Assembly: GCF_018294505.1 (NCBI RefSeq)
Contig: NC_057803.1
Span: 685,379,881 to 685,443,880, forward strand
Source: Triticum aestivum
Lineage: Eukaryota; Streptophyta; Magnoliopsida; Poales; Poaceae
Reading direction: 5' to 3'
Length of the DNA stretch: 64,000 nt
The position numbers and the translations under genes were made by a program. Below, piece after piece: positions 34,042 through 45,959 of the stretch (within the stretch, counting starts at the first letter, position 1; each line of letters begins with the position of its first letter). Below the pieces are notes generated by a model. It was given only the letters and a program-made list of their open reading frames with translations, was not told the DNA's origin and ran no database searches.

Positions 34042-36078
34042 TCAACTGTAAAATCTTCGGAGGAGATTTGCATTCCATGGACGCTCTGTCTCCTTGCCGG
34101 AGTCGTCCCTCTTGCGTGGTCGGGGCTTCTGAGCGTCAATCAGGTAGTAGGAGTTGTTGCCCGGTACTTTCCTGATGATGAAAGGGCCTTCCCAAGGCGC
34201 CGACAGCTTGTGTTGGCTGGCTGTTCGCTGGATCAGCCGGAGCACAAGGTCGCCTTCTTGGAAAGATCTTGGCCTGACCTTCCTGTTGTGGTATCAGCGC
34301 AGGCTCTACTGGTAGATGCTGGACTGGGTAAGTGCCAATAGCCGGCCCTCTTCCAGCAGATCGACACCGTCTTGTCGTGCTTCTTCTGCTTCCTCCTCGG
34401 TGTACATGGTGACTCATGGGGAGTCGAACTCTATGTCCGTTGGGATGACGGCTTCGGCACCGTAGACGAGGAAGAAAGGCGTGAAGCCGGTTGACTTGTT
34501 TGGAGTCGTGCACAGACTCCAGAGGACGGCTGGTAGCTCGTCGAGCCAACAGCCAGCCGAGCGCTCTAGAGGCTCGATCAGCCGGGGTTTGATGCCTCGG
34601 ATGAGGCCGTTTGCTCGCTCCACCTGGCCGTTTGACTGTGGATGGGCGACGGATGCTAGGTCCAGTCGGATGCCCTGTATTGCGCAGAAATGGGCCAAGG
34701 CGCCTTTGGCGAAATTTGTGTCGTTGTCGGTGATGATGTTGTGTGGTATGTCGTACCAAATTGTGATATCGGCGATGAAAATCACGGCAATCGGGCCGTT
34801 CAGCTTCTTGATTGGCTTTGCTTCTATCCACTTGGTGAACTTGTCCACTGCGACAAGTAAGTGAGTTAAGCCACCTCGTGCTGTCTTGAATGGTCCCACC
34901 ATGTCTGGACCCCAAACTGCGAAAGGCCAGGCAATGGGGATGGTCTTGAGTGCAGAAGCAGGCTGGTGCGGCTTGGAGCTGAACTTCTGGCACCCTTTGC
35001 ATTTTTGGACCAACTGCTTGGCCTCTTCTAGGGCAGTCGGCCAGAAGAAACCGTGTCGAAAGGCTTTTGCGATGAGCGCTCTTGAAGCCGCATGGTGGCC
35101 GCACTCGCCTTGATGGATGTCTTTGAGAATTGCTTGACCTTGCTCTGGCTCTACGTAGCGCTGGTAGACACCAGTGACGCTGTGCCTGACCAGCTTTCTG
35201 TTGACTATGGTGTAGGCTGCCGCCCGGCGTTGTACTTGTCGAGCTGAGGTCTCATCAGTTGGCAGCTCTTTGCTCACCAGGAATTTGAGGATGGGCTGGG
35301 CCCATGAGGGTGCTGCTACTTCTTCGACTGCCAGAAATGCGACTTGGACGAGGGCGGTTGGGCTGGGAGGCGGCGGGTTGGAGTCAACAACTGCTTGCTG
35401 GGTTAATGAAGTCCCCAGGCCGACTGGCGCGGCCCTTGGGTCGAGTTCTGGAGTCTTCGAGTCTGCTGCCGCGGTCCCCGGGTCGGGTTCAACTGTGCCG
35501 GCTTTGGAGCCATCTGCCGAAATCCTCGTACCGACTGCCAGAGCTCTGGAGTCGGTTCCGACGTCTTCGGGAGGAGTCGACACAAAAATGGAGTCTGATT
35601 CTGGTGAAGGCTTGACAGACGGCTTGAGGAGGCATTGAAGGGCGACGCCGGATGGTATTGCTTGGCGGGTAGAGCCGATTCGTCCCAAGGCGTCTGCTTG
35701 GTCATTATCGTTTCTTCGCACATGGAGGAACTCGCACCCTTCGAAATACCCGCTGAGTTGCTGCACGAGGAAATGGTAACTCGCCATGTTTGCATCTTTC
35801 GCGTCCCAGTCGCCAGATGACTGCTGGACCACTAAGTCCGAGTCGCCATAACACAAGATCCGGCGGATGCCAAGTTCTTTGGCAAGCCAGAGCCCGTGAA
35901 TGAGCGCCTCATACTCGGCAACGTTGTTGGAGGCGGCAAAGTGGATTTGCAGCACGTATTTGAGCTTGTCTCCTTTGGGAGAGGTGAGGACGACGCCGGC
36001 TCCCAAGCCGGTGCGCATCTTGGAGCCGTCGAAATGCATCCGCCAATGGGTGGAATCAGGCGCTGGAGGTAGGTACTA
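34042..36078 (-). pseudogene. Gypsy-4 pol: archaeal-like RNase H and integrase
   Basis: The 541-residue frame (36039-34414) begins MHFDGSKMRTGLGAGVVLTS, the archaeal-type RNase H of Tat elements (acidic D, E in NNVAEYEALIHG, D in YGDSDLVVQQ). Then the integrase H-H-C-C zinc finger (HHAASRALIAKAF...CKGCQKF), DDE core (WGPDMVGPF, IITDNDTNFAKG, NGQVERANGLI). A TGA at 34415-34413 (CGA expected) splits off the chromodomain-less C-terminus (SAPWEGPFIIRKVPGNNSYY, RPWNANLLRRFYS) ending at 34042. The enzyme would insert cDNA into the genome. TAG at 36078-36076 separates it from the upstream RNase H. Confidence 0.88.
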
Positions 36079-37479
36079 GGTCTCGGCCCAGTCGACGAGA
36101 AAGTCGGCCAATGCTTGTGACTTGATAGCGGTGCGGGGCTGGTAGTGGATGGTGTAGGGAGCCAGCTCTATGGCCCACTTGGCCACTCGGCCAGAAGCAT
36201 CTCGGCTACCAATGATCTCGGCAAGCGGGGCCGTGCAGACCATCGTGATTGGATGCTCTTGAAAGTAAGGCTTTAATTTCTTGGCAGTAAAGTGTACACC
36301 ATAGCACATCTTCTAGTAGTGGGGGTAGTTCTGCTTGGAGGTCGACAGTACTTCACTCAGGTAATATACCGGTCTCTGGATAGGTAGTGCCATGCCTTCC
36401 TCCTTGCGTTCTACTACAATGACCGTGCTGACCACCCGGCTGGTGGCGGCGATGTACAGGAGCATAGGTTCCTTGGGGGTCGGAGCCGCCAGGACGGGTG
36501 GAGTAGTCAGCATCTTCTTCAACTGGAGAAAAGCTTCGTCTGCCTTATGGTTCCACTCGAAAAAATCGGTCTTCTTCATGAGTTGGTATAAGGGGAGAGC
36601 TTTCTCGCCCAGCTGACTGATGAATTGGCTGATGGACGCCAAGCAGCCGGTGAACCTTTGCACATCCAGCAGTCGGCTGGGTACCTCCATTCTCTCAATG
36701 GCCTTGATCTTTACTGGGTTGCATTCTATGCCGCGTTCAGAGACCAGGAAGCCAAGGAGCTGGCCGGCTGGTACTCCGAAGACACACTTCTCGGGATTGA
36801 GCTTGATCTCGAATCGGCGTAGGTTCTCAAAGGTCTCCTTGAGGTCTTCCAGCAGCGTTCCGCGCTTTTCCGTCTTCACCACCACATCGTCTACGTAGAC
36901 GTGGGCATTTCTGCCGAGCTTCTTGAGGAGGCACTTCTGCATGCAACGCTGAAAGGTGGCGCCGGCATTCCTTAAGCTGAACGTCATGGTGAGGTAGCAG
37001 AAGGCTCCAAATGGTGTGATGAAGGCGGTCTTCAGTCTGTCGGCCGGGTTCAGCTTGATCTAGTGATATCCTGAGTATGCATCCAAAAAACTCAACAGCT
37101 CGCATCCGGCTGTGGAGTCTATCACCTGATCGATTCTTGGTAGAGCAAATGGGTCCTTGGGGCAGGCCTTGTTGAGGCTCGTGTAGTCAATACACATTCG
37201 TCACTGCTTGTTCTTCTTCAGTACCAGGACCGGATTTGCTAGCCATTCTGGAAAGAACACTTCCATAATGAAGCCGGCTGCTAGGAGTCGGGCTATCTCT
37301 TCTCCGACAACTCTTCTCTTCTCTTCTGATAGGCGGCGCAGGGGCTGCCTGACCGGCTTTGCATCAGATCAGACATGTAACTTGTGCTCGGCGAATTCTG
37401 TCGGTACACCTGGCATGTCTTTGGGAGACCATGCGAAGATGTCCCGATTCTCACGGAGGAAATCGACAAGCTCACCTTC
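36079..37479 (-). pseudogene. Gypsy-4 pol: reverse transcriptase and first RNase H
   Basis: RT motifs in order: MCIDYTSLNKACPKDPFALP (after a TGA near 37200 where Trp is expected), FLDAYSGYH then TAG at 37062-37060 (Gln expected), NAGATFQRCMQKCL, and the active site HVYVDDVVVKTEK. The thumb and connection (LGFLVSERGIECNP) lead to RNase H (WNHKADEAFLQLKKMLTTPP, SEVLSTSKQNYPHY). TAG at 36315-36313 falls before KMCYGVHFTAKKLKPYF. All landmark residues are present, but at least four stops inactivate it. Confidence 0.88.
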
Positions 37480-38202
37480 CTATTTGCTGTCGAGGTTTGC
37501 ACCTACGACGGCATACCTCTCTGGGTGCTCCGGATCCAAGGGTATCTTCTTTGTCTCTTTGGCCGGTTTGAACGAACCCTCAGCCTCCGACTCTTTTGGG
37601 TTGGGCAATACCTCAGGCTGCTTGCCAGCCATCGCCAAAACTCGCTCCAGGAGCCGCTTCTCGGCCGCGATTACCAGGGACTCGGCCAGCCGACTGCTCT
37701 CAGCCGCGCAAGCAGACGACTTTCGGTAGTCTCCAGCCACAGTCAGAATTCCTCTGGAACTGGGCATCTTCATTTTGAGGTAGGCGTAGTGGGAGACCGC
37801 CATGAACTTGGCCAAGGCGGGTCGGCCGAGTAGCGCATGGTATGGGCTCTCGAGGTCCACCACCTCAAACCAAACAGACTCTCGGCGGAAGTGATCTTTG
37901 TCTCCAAAGAGGACGTCCATCAGGATCTTGCCGATTGGTGAGCAGGAAAGCACAGGAACAATGTCGTGGAACACAATTCAGCTGTTTTGAAGCTGTCTTT
38001 GCTTGATTCCTAACTTCTCCATGGTATCCTTGTACAGGATATTGATGCTGCTGCCTCCGTCTATCAGAACTCGTGAGAAACGTGCGGCTCGTCTGTCCGT
38101 AGCAAAGGTGGCGTCCAGGACCAAGGCATAGGAGCCTGGACTCGGCATCACTTCTGGGTGGTCAGCCCTGCTCCAGCTGATGGGCTTCTCGGACCAGTGC
38201 AT
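37480..38202 (-). pseudogene. Gypsy-4 aspartic protease
   Basis: Frame 38202-37978 carries RFSRVLIDGGSSINILYKDT (D-G-G active site) and HPEVMPSPGSYALVLDATFA. It stops at 37978, and 37974-37480 continues with DKDHFRRESVWFEVVDLESP and YHALLGRPALAKFMAVSHYA. TAG at 38208-38206 (Gln expected in EMPQFMHWSEKP-type context) precedes it. The protease would cleave the polyprotein. Confidence 0.85.
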
Positions 38203-38205
38203 GAA

Positions 38206-40153
38206 CTATGGCATCTCCGATGCTACTGCATTCACCTCACGTCGCTGCAGCCGCCTGCTGCGTCGATCATCAGCCATACTGGTAAACACCATGTAGGCTC
38301 CGTGCTCTTCGGGGTATTCGTCTTGTACTGCGCCGACTGGCCTGACAGCCGGCTGCTAGGGCGGAGGCGGAGGCGGCTGCCCAGCAGGCGAGGGAGGCAG
38401 GAGGCCGTCTCCCTTAGCGATACTGGTGAGCCAGTGGCACTTCCGGGTGGTGTGATTCAACGGCTTCGTGCCGCTATGGAACTTGCAAGGTCCATCCAAG
38501 GTCTGCTCATAGGAGAAGGCCGGCAACCAGTTTGGCTTGCCGGCTTTCTGTCGCTTGGGCAGAGGCTACTCATCTGGCTGCTGGGCTTCAACGGTCGCGA
38601 CCTGCCGGCTGCTGGAAGCCGGCTACGGGGCCTTGCGCTTGTGGTCGCCCTGCTGTTGTCACCGGTTGGCGTCTGCCGCCGGAGTTCTTGGAGCTTGAGG
38701 GGCCACTTTGCCAGTTGTGCTGATTTGAATCTCCGCCTTCATGGAGGAGTCGGCCGTGGCGTACTTGTCCGCTATGATCAGCAGCTCGTCGAGGGTTTCT
38801 GGCTTGTCGCAGAGGAGCTTGTGCTTGAGGAGGGTGCCTTCTCTGCACCCGGCTATGAAGTACTCGATGGCCTGCACCTCGTGCACGCCCTCACGGGAGT
38901 TCCGAAGCTCGGCCCAACGTGTGAGGTAATCGCGAGTCGACTCGTCGGGGCCTTGCACGCACAAGGAGAGCTGACGAGGCTTGGGAGGACGCTTGTACGT
39001 GCTGGTGACGTTGCGGACGAACGCTTCGGTGAAGTCGACCCAGCTGTTGATGCTGCGGGGCTTTAGGCTGTTCAGCCATGTCCGGGCCGTGCCCTGGAGC
39101 ATGAGCGGAACATACTTTACAGTGACACGCTTGTTGCCGTTTGCTATGCTGACAGCCATGGAGTAGTCGACTAGCCAGTCTTCCGGCTTCATGGAGCCGG
39201 TATACTTGGGCGTGTCTCTTGGGAGCGTGAACCCTCTGGGAAAGGGTTCGTCTCGAATGCGGGGCCCGAAACAGGGCGAACCCAGCTCGTCTTCTTCTTC
39301 CAGCGCTAGGGATCGGTGAAGTCGGTCGATCCGGTGGCGGGCGTCATTCTCTCCAACTCCCTCTCGGCGGCAAAGGCGGTCGCCGAGAGTCGGATGGTCA
39401 ACAGGCGGCGGGGAGACTCGCCTCTCCTTGCGGGGAGGGGGAGGCGGACAGTCGTCCCATCGTTCCACTGCTCTCGAGCGGCCGTCTCGGTCGCGCTCTA
39501 TGGTAACGCGAGTCCGACTGTGGCTGACAGCCGGCTCCTTGTCTCTTCTTCCTCGGGCGCCGCCAGTCAGCGTCCGAGACGTCGCGCCTTGATCTCGGTG
39601 AAGGTCGTCGTTTGGCCGCTGTGGCACCTCCGTGCGGCAGCCGGCCTCGTTCTGCACGGCGGCCGCGTCGAGGAGCCGCTAGACTCGCTCCATCATGAGG
39701 CGGCGTTCTTCGCCCTCGAAATTGTCCAGCTCATCCGCTGCTGTCTTGGATTGCCCCAAACAGGTTGGCGATGGCTACGCCATGCTGCTGGACCGCGCCA
39801 AGGCGGCTGGGTCGCGCCGGGGCCGGCGAGCCGCCGACGACGCGATCCATCTCCTGCTGGTAGGCTTCTGACAAGTGCCTCATGCTGGCCAGCTTCTTCG
39901 CGCCTTCAACGAGCTGAAGGCGGCGCGCCTCCAACGTCTCTGTGTCAGCGTCTTCCGGGGTGAGCGCAGTTAGGTCTTGTAGCGCCACACCGAGTGAGTC
40001 GTGCGCTCCTCCGCCGGGGAGCTCGTCATGATTGATGACAAGCACCTCGGTGACGGTGCTTCTGTTGCTCTCCGCGTGAGGGAGAGGTTCGTCGTAGACC
40101 ACCACATTGGTGGGGAATGTGTCGAGCGACGGGGTGTCGGAGTCGAGCAGCAT
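38206..40153 (-). pseudogene. Gypsy-4 gag
   Basis: The capsid-like Retrotrans_gag domain is clear in 39657-38659: PFPRGFTLPRDTPKYTGSMK, EDWLVDYSMAVSIANGNKRV, LQGTARTWLNSLKPRSINSW and FVRNVTSTYKRPPKPRQLSL. N-terminal frame 40153-39731 is acidic with TDTETLEARRLQL-type helices. TAG at 39681-39679, a break near 39731 and TAG at 38358-38356 interrupt it. The C-terminal part includes the zinc-knuckle area near 38250-38500, with degenerate Cys/His spacing. Confidence 0.85.
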
Positions 40154-40439
40154 CGGGTCGGTGGAGCCTACGGACTCTAAGTCTACGGCAGGCTCGCCGG
40201 AAACGTGGAGCTGATCAAGGAGGCCCGCGAGGAGGCTCTCGGGGCCGCCCGTGCCTGCGATGGATGCAGGTTCATCGGAGAGGCAAACCTCGCTGACAAG
40301 TTCGGCCAGGCAGCTGGCTGCGCAGGCGATCTCAACGCCTCTTAGCGCGTCGGCACAAACTCTATCTGGCGTGCCTAGCTGGCTGCGCTCGCTAGGGAGA
40401 AAAAGGGTTCCCGTCTAGAACAGGTCTCCGGACGGCGGT

Positions 40440-40466
40440 GCACCAGGCCCCACGTTGGGCGCCAAA
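40440..40466 (-). other. Primer-binding site of Gypsy-4
   Basis: Minus strand from the LTR end reads TTTGGCGCCCAACGTGGGGC, a GGCGCC-type site common to grass Gypsy elements. Confidence 0.7.
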
Positions 40467-41641
40467 TGTCGGGGGTTTGGTGCGACATATGCCAAAGGAT
40501 GGCTTATCATGGTGGGGGCGAGTAGAACATCGTCGGTGCCTGGAAATGGGATGAGGCGAAGGCATGCACGCCGGCGAATCTTACCCAGCTTCAGGGCTCT
40601 CCGGGGAGATAATACCCCTACTACTGCTCTGCGGGGTCTCCGCATGATCACTATGGCAAAGTGTTTACACGCTTGCTCCTTGAGCTGTTTCTTGGAGGTG
40701 GGAGAGGGCAAGGCTAGCTCTCTCCTTTCTATATGATCTGGCCTAGAGCTAATGGGTTCCAACCCTTTGCATGGGTGCCCTAGGGGGTTTATATAGGCCT
40801 ACCCCCCAGGGGTACAATGGTAATCCGGCGGGACGCGGGCCCAGCCGTCAGCGCCTCTGGCCTCCATCTTCCCCGCCGACCGCTGGGGCCCGCCGACTAG
40901 CGAGCCCCGCCGACTGGCCTGGTACGGAGCCGACAGGCCGCGTCCGCCGCGGGCGGGTCTTGCCGGCTGCTGATTACTGTAGCCGTGCTTCTGATGACGT
41001 GGGCTTGATCATGGGGTCGTGGCAACAGCCCCGCCGCCTGGTGAGCGATCACTATTGCCACTCTCCATCACATCTTGATTAATGGTACGTGGGCCCCAGG
41101 AGAGGGCTCGGCCGACTCCCCCGGGCCGACTCCTGACGGGTCCGACTGGTGGTCCTCTTGCCGTCTCCTGGGGTCTCACCGACTGGTGGGACCTGCTGCC
41201 TCTGAGCCGTATAGACAAGCCGTCGTGGGTGCAGGATTCGGTCCTGCGGTGCTGATGTCAGGGCCGGCATGGCAACAGTGCCACACCGCACGGAGATCTT
41301 CCGGGGTACGGCGTGCTGTGGCCATGCCCGTCCTTGGTAAGGGGCGGGAGTGGGCTTCACTATAGCCATTCTCCTGCCCCATCCCCCTTGATGAGGTCAC
41401 GGGGTTTGTTGGAGTCGCAGGCCGACTCCCCAAAGCCGGCTTCTCTAGAAGTCGCCAGTCAGGAGTCGGCTTACCCTGCGGTCGTCCCTGGGACTCGGCC
41501 ACAAGTGGTCAGTCGGCCGTCTTGCCATTGAGTTCTTGAAGGCGGCTCTTCGTCCTGGGGCCTTGAGGGGCACAGCCTGCCCCGATGTCTTGAAAGGTTC
41601 TGGGGCTCGGGTTGGCCTACCCGTGGCCAATTACTCCGACA
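40467..41641 (-). repeat. Gypsy-4 5' LTR (right copy)
   Basis: 1,175 bp, TGTCGGGGG to ACTCCGACA, then ATGAC. Promoter LTR in the minus orientation. Confidence 0.95.
40788..40795 (-). promoter_or_regulatory. TATA box in Gypsy-4 5' LTR
   Basis: Minus strand reads TATATAAA just upstream of a run of C (CCTATATAAACCCC); conserved in the left LTR at 28044-28051. Likely core promoter. Confidence 0.6.
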
Positions 41642-41646
41642 ATGAC

Positions 41647-44188
41647 TAAAACGTTGTTCTCCGGTGCTATGGAGAGAGCAACAGATTTGTTGGAACCATA
41701 CATACAGATATATGTGGTCCGATGAATGTTGAGGCTCGTGGCGGATATCGTTATTTTCTCACCTTCACAGATGATTTAAGCAGATATGGGTATATCTACT
41801 TAATGAAGCATAAGTCTAAAACATTTGAAAAGTTCAAAGAATTTCAGAGTGAAGTTGAAAATCATCGTAACAAGAAAATAAAGTTTCTATGATCTGGTCG
41901 TGGAGGAGAATATTTGAGTTATGAGTTTGGTCTACATTTGAAACAATGCAGAATAGTTTCACAACTCACGCCACCCGGAACACCACAGCGTAATGGTGTG
42001 TCCGAACGTCGTAATCGTACTTTACTAGATATTGTGCGATCTATGATGTCTCTTACTGATTTACCGCTATCGTTTTGGGGTTATGCTTTAGAGACGGCTG
42101 CAGTCACGTTAAATAGGGCACCATCAAAATCCGTTGAGACGATGCTTTATGAACTGTGGTTTGGCAAGAAACCAAATTTGTCGTTTCTGAAAGTTTGGGG
42201 CTGCGATGCTTATGTGAAAAAGCTTCAACCTGATAAGCTCGAACCCAAATCGGAGAAATGTGTCTTCATAGGATACCCAAAGGAGACTGTTGGGTACACC
42301 TTCTATCACGGATCTGAAGGCAAGACATTCGTTGCTAAGAATGGATCCTTTCTAGAGAAGGAGTTCCTCTCGAAAGAAGTGAGTGGGAGGAAAGTAGAAC
42401 TTGATGAGGTAACTGTACCTGCTCCTTTATTGGAAAGTAGTACATCACAGAAACCGGTTTCTGTGACACCTATACCAATTAGTGAGGAAGCTACTGATAA
42501 TGATCATGAAACTTCAGATCAAGTTTCTACCGAACCTCGTAGATCAACCAGAGTAAGATCCACACCAGAGTGGTACGGTAATCCTGTCCTGGAAGTCATG
42601 CTACTGGATCATGATGAACCTACGAACTATGAAGAAGCGATAGTGAGCCCAGATTCCGCAAAATGGCTAGAAGCCATGAAATCTAAGATGGGATCCATGT
42701 ATGAGAACAAAGTGTGGACTTTGGTTGACTTGCCCGTTGATCGGCAAGCAATTGAGAATAAATGGATCTTCAACAAGAAGACTGATGTTGACGGTAATGT
42801 TATTGTCTACAAAGCTCGACTTGTTGCGAAAGGTTTTCGACAAGTTCAAGGGATTGACTACAATGAGACCTTCTCACCCGTAGCGATGCTTAAGTCTGTC
42901 CGAATCATGTTAGCAATTGCCGCATTTTATGATTATGAAATTTGGCAGATGGATGTCAAAACTGCATTCCTGAATGGATTTCTGGAAGAAGAGTTGTATA
43001 TGATGCAACTGGAAGGTTTTGTCGATCCAAAGGGAGCTAACAAAGTGTGCAAGCTCCAGCGATCCATTTATGGACTGGTGCAAGCCTCTTGGAGTTGGAA
43101 TAAACACTTTGATAGTGTGATCAAAGCATTTGGTTTTGTACAGACTTTTGGAGAAGCCTATATTTACAAGAAAGTGAGTGGGAGCTCTGTAGCATTTCTG
43201 ATATTATATGTGGATGACATATTACTGATTGGAAATGATATAGAATTTCTGGATAGCATAAAGGGATACTTGAATAAGAGTTTTTCAATGAAAGACCTTG
43301 GTGAAGCTGCTTACATATTGGGCATTAAGATCTATAGAGATAGATCAAGACGCTTAATTGGACTTTCACAAAGCACATACCTTGACAAAGTTTTGAAGAA
43401 GTTCAAAATGGATCAAGCAAAGAAAGGGTTCTTGCCTGTGTTACAAGGTGTGAAGTTGAGTAAGAATCAATGTCCGACCACTGCAGAAGATAGAGAGAAA
43501 ATGAAAGATGTTCCTATGCTTCAGCCATAGGCTCTATCATGTATGCAATGCTGTGTACCAGACCTGATGTGTGCCTTGCTATAAGTCTAGCAGGGAGGTA
43601 CCAAAGTAATCCAGGAGTGGATCACTGGACAGCGGTCAAGAACATCCTGAAGTACCTGAAAAGGACTAAGGATATGTTTCTCGTATATGTAGGTGACAAA
43701 GAGCTCATCGTAAATGGTTACGTAGATGCAAGCTTTGACACTGATCCGGACGATTCTAAATCGCAAACCGGATACGTGTTTATATTGAACGGTGGAGCTC
43801 TCAGCTGGTGCAGTTCTAAACAAAGCCTCGTGGCGGGATCTACATGTGAAGCGGAGTACATAGCTGCTTCGGAAGCAGCAAATTAAGGAGTCTGGATGAA
43901 GGAGTTCATATCCGATCTAGGTGTCATACCTAGTGCATCGGGTCCAATGAAAATCTTTTGTGACAATACTGGTGCAATTGCCTTGGTGAAAGAATCCAGA
44001 TTTCACAAGAGAACCAAGGACATCAAGAGACGCTTCAATTCCATTCGGTATTTAGTCCAAGTGGGAGACATATAAATTTGCAAGATACATACGGATCTGA
44101 ATGTTGCAGACCCGTTGACTAAGCCTCTTCCACGAGCAAAACATGATCAGCACCAAGGCTCCATGGGTGTTAGAATCATTACTGTGTA
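41647..44188 (+). pseudogene. Copia-2 pol: integrase, reverse transcriptase and RNase H
   Basis: Resumes after Gypsy-4 with the integrase core (IHTDICGPMNVEARGGYRYF, FTDDLSRYGYIYL). TGA at 41890-41892 falls in the L-R-S-x-R-G-G-E block. The 538-residue frame 41914-43530 follows: PPGTPQRNGVSERRNRTLLD (catalytic E), then RT with QMDVKTAFLNGFLEEELYM and active site LYVDDILLIGND. A one-base loss near 43512 shifts the frame to 43539-43886 (RNase H, VNGYVDASFDTDPDDSKSQT). TAA stops near 43884 and 44072 follow, then the end DPLTKPLPRAKHDQHQ. Not translatable as one protein. Confidence 0.9.
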
Positions 44189-44210
44189 ATCTAGATTATT
44201 GACTCTAGTG

Positions 44211-44222
44211 CAAGTAGGAGAC
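44211..44222 (+). other. Polypurine tract of Copia-2
   Basis: CAAGTAGGAGAC directly precedes the 3' LTR; Copia-1 has GAGTGGGAGAC at the same place. The G-to-A change interrupts the GGG run in this copy. Confidence 0.65.
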
Positions 44223-45959
44223 TGAAGGAAATATGCCCTAGAGGCAATAATAAAGTTATTATTTATTTCCATATATCACGATAAATGTTTATTATTCATG
44301 CTAGAATTGTATTAACCGGAAACATAATACATGTGTGAATACATAGACAAACAGAGTGTCACTAGTATGCCTCTACTTGACTAGCTCGTTGATCAAAGAT
44401 GGTTATGTTTCCTAGCCATAGACATGAGTTGTCATTTGATTAATGGGATCACATCATTAGGAGAATGATGTGATTGACTTGACCCATTCCGTTAGCTTAG
44501 CACTTGATCATTTAGTTTGTTGCTATTGCTTTCTTCATAACTTATACATGTTCCTATGACTATGAGATTATGCAACTCCCGTTTACCGGAGGAACGCTTT
44601 GTGTGCTACCAAACGTCACAACGTAACTGGGTGATTATAAAGGTGCTCTACAGGTGTCTCCGAAGGTACTTGTTGGGTTGGCGTATTTCGAGATTAGGGT
44701 TTGTCACTCCGATTATCGGAGAGGTATCTCTGGGCCCTCTCGGTAATGCACATCACTCAAGCCTTGCAAGCATTGCAACTAATAAGTTAGTTGTGGGATG
44801 ATGTATTACGGAACAAGTAAAGAGACTTGCCGGTAACGAGATTGAACTAGGTATTAAGATACCGACGATCGAATCTCGGGCAAGTAACATACCGATGACA
44901 AAGGGAACAACGTATGTTGTTATGCGGTCTGACCGATAAAGACCTTCATAGAATATGTAGGAGCCAATATGAGCATCCAGGTTCCGCTATTAGTTATTGA
45001 CCGGAGACGTGTCTCGGTCATGTCTATATAGTTCTCGAACCCGTAGGGTCCGCACGCTTAAAGTTCGGTGACGATCGTAATTAGGGTTTTTGTGTTTTGA
45101 TGTACCGAAGGTTGTTCAGAGTCCCGGATGTGATCACGGACATGACGACGAGTCTCGAAATGGTCGAGACATAAAGATTGATATATTGGAAGCCTATATT
45201 TGGATATCGAAATTGTTCCGGGTGAAATCGGGATTTTACCGGAGTACCGGGGGGTTACCGGAACCCCCCCCCCCGGGGGGGGGGGTTAATGGGCCTACAT
45301 GGGCCCTAAGGGAGAAGAGGAGGGCTGGCCAGAGCAGGCCGCACGCCCCCTCCCCCCTAGTCCGAATAGGACAAGGAAGGGGGGCGGAACCCCCCTTTCC
45401 TCTTTCCCCCTTCCCCTTTCCTTCTCCAACAAGGCAAGAGGGGGGAGTCCTACTCCCGGTGGGAGTAGGACTCCTCCAGGCGCACCCTAGGGGCCGGCCG
45501 CACCTCCCCCCTCCCTCCTTTATATACGGGGGCAAGGGGGCACCCCATGACACACAAGTTGATCTTCGTGATCGTTCCTTAGCCATGTGCGGTGCCCCCT
45601 TCCACCATATTCCACCTCGGTCATATCGTAGCGGTGCTTAGGCGAAGCCCTGCATCGGTAGAACATCATCACCGTCATCACGCCGTCATGCTGACGAAAC
45701 TATCCCTCAACACTCGGCTGGATCGGAGCTCGAGGGACGTCACCGAGTTGAACGTGTGCAGAACTTGGAGGTGTCGTACGTTCGGTGCTTGGATCGGTCG
45801 GATCGGGAAGACGTACGACTACCTCCTCTACGTTGTGTCAACGCTTCTGCTACCGGTCTACGAGGGTACGTAGACAACACTCTCCCCTCTCGTTGCTATG
45901 CATCACCATGATCTTGCGTGTGCGTAGGAAATTTTTTGAAATTACTACATTCCCCAACA
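44223..45959 (+). repeat. Copia-2 3' LTR
   Basis: Full-length partner of 23311-25045. G and C homopolymer runs at 45265-45286 differ in length between the two LTRs. Confidence 0.95.

Larger units (their letters stand above)
27723..41641 (-). mobile_element. Gypsy-4: large Tat-lineage Gypsy element with antisense spliced gene
   Basis: 13,919-bp element bounded by LTRs 27723-28896 and 40467-41641 (TGTCGGGGG...CCGACA) and target duplicate ATGAC (27718-27722, 41642-41646). On the minus strand, right to left: PBS, gag, protease, RT, RNase H, a second (archaeal-like) RNase H, integrase. The second RNase H marks the Tat lineage. Downstream of pol, on the plus strand, lies a spliced gene (29528-33323). 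By-eye LTR comparison shows about 55-60 mismatches in 1.17 kb (around 5 percent). Its pol contains several TAG stops, so the copy is inactive. Confidence 0.95.
23311..45959 (+). mobile_element. Copia-2: full-length Ty1/Copia element (Angela/BARE/WIS-like), host of Gypsy-4
   Basis: LTRs 23311-25045 and 44223-45959 (1,735 and 1,737 bp) both run from TGAAGGAAATATGCCC to CCCCAACA, with target duplicate GGATG at 23306-23310 and 45960-45964. Order LTR-PBS-gag-protease-integrase-RT-RNase H-PPT-LTR is Ty1/Copia. Gypsy-4 is inserted between the GAG-pre-integrase domain and the integrase core. Without it the element is about 8.7 kb. A by-eye count gives about 70 LTR mismatches (around 4 percent). Frames carry several stops and a frameshift. 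Confidence 0.95.

Noticed and set aside
34481..34864. Plus-strand ORFs over Gypsy-4 pol (34481-34864, 37208-37729, 38158-39066, 39316-39963)
   Set aside because: Shadows of minus-strand integrase, protease and gag, which have full motif support.
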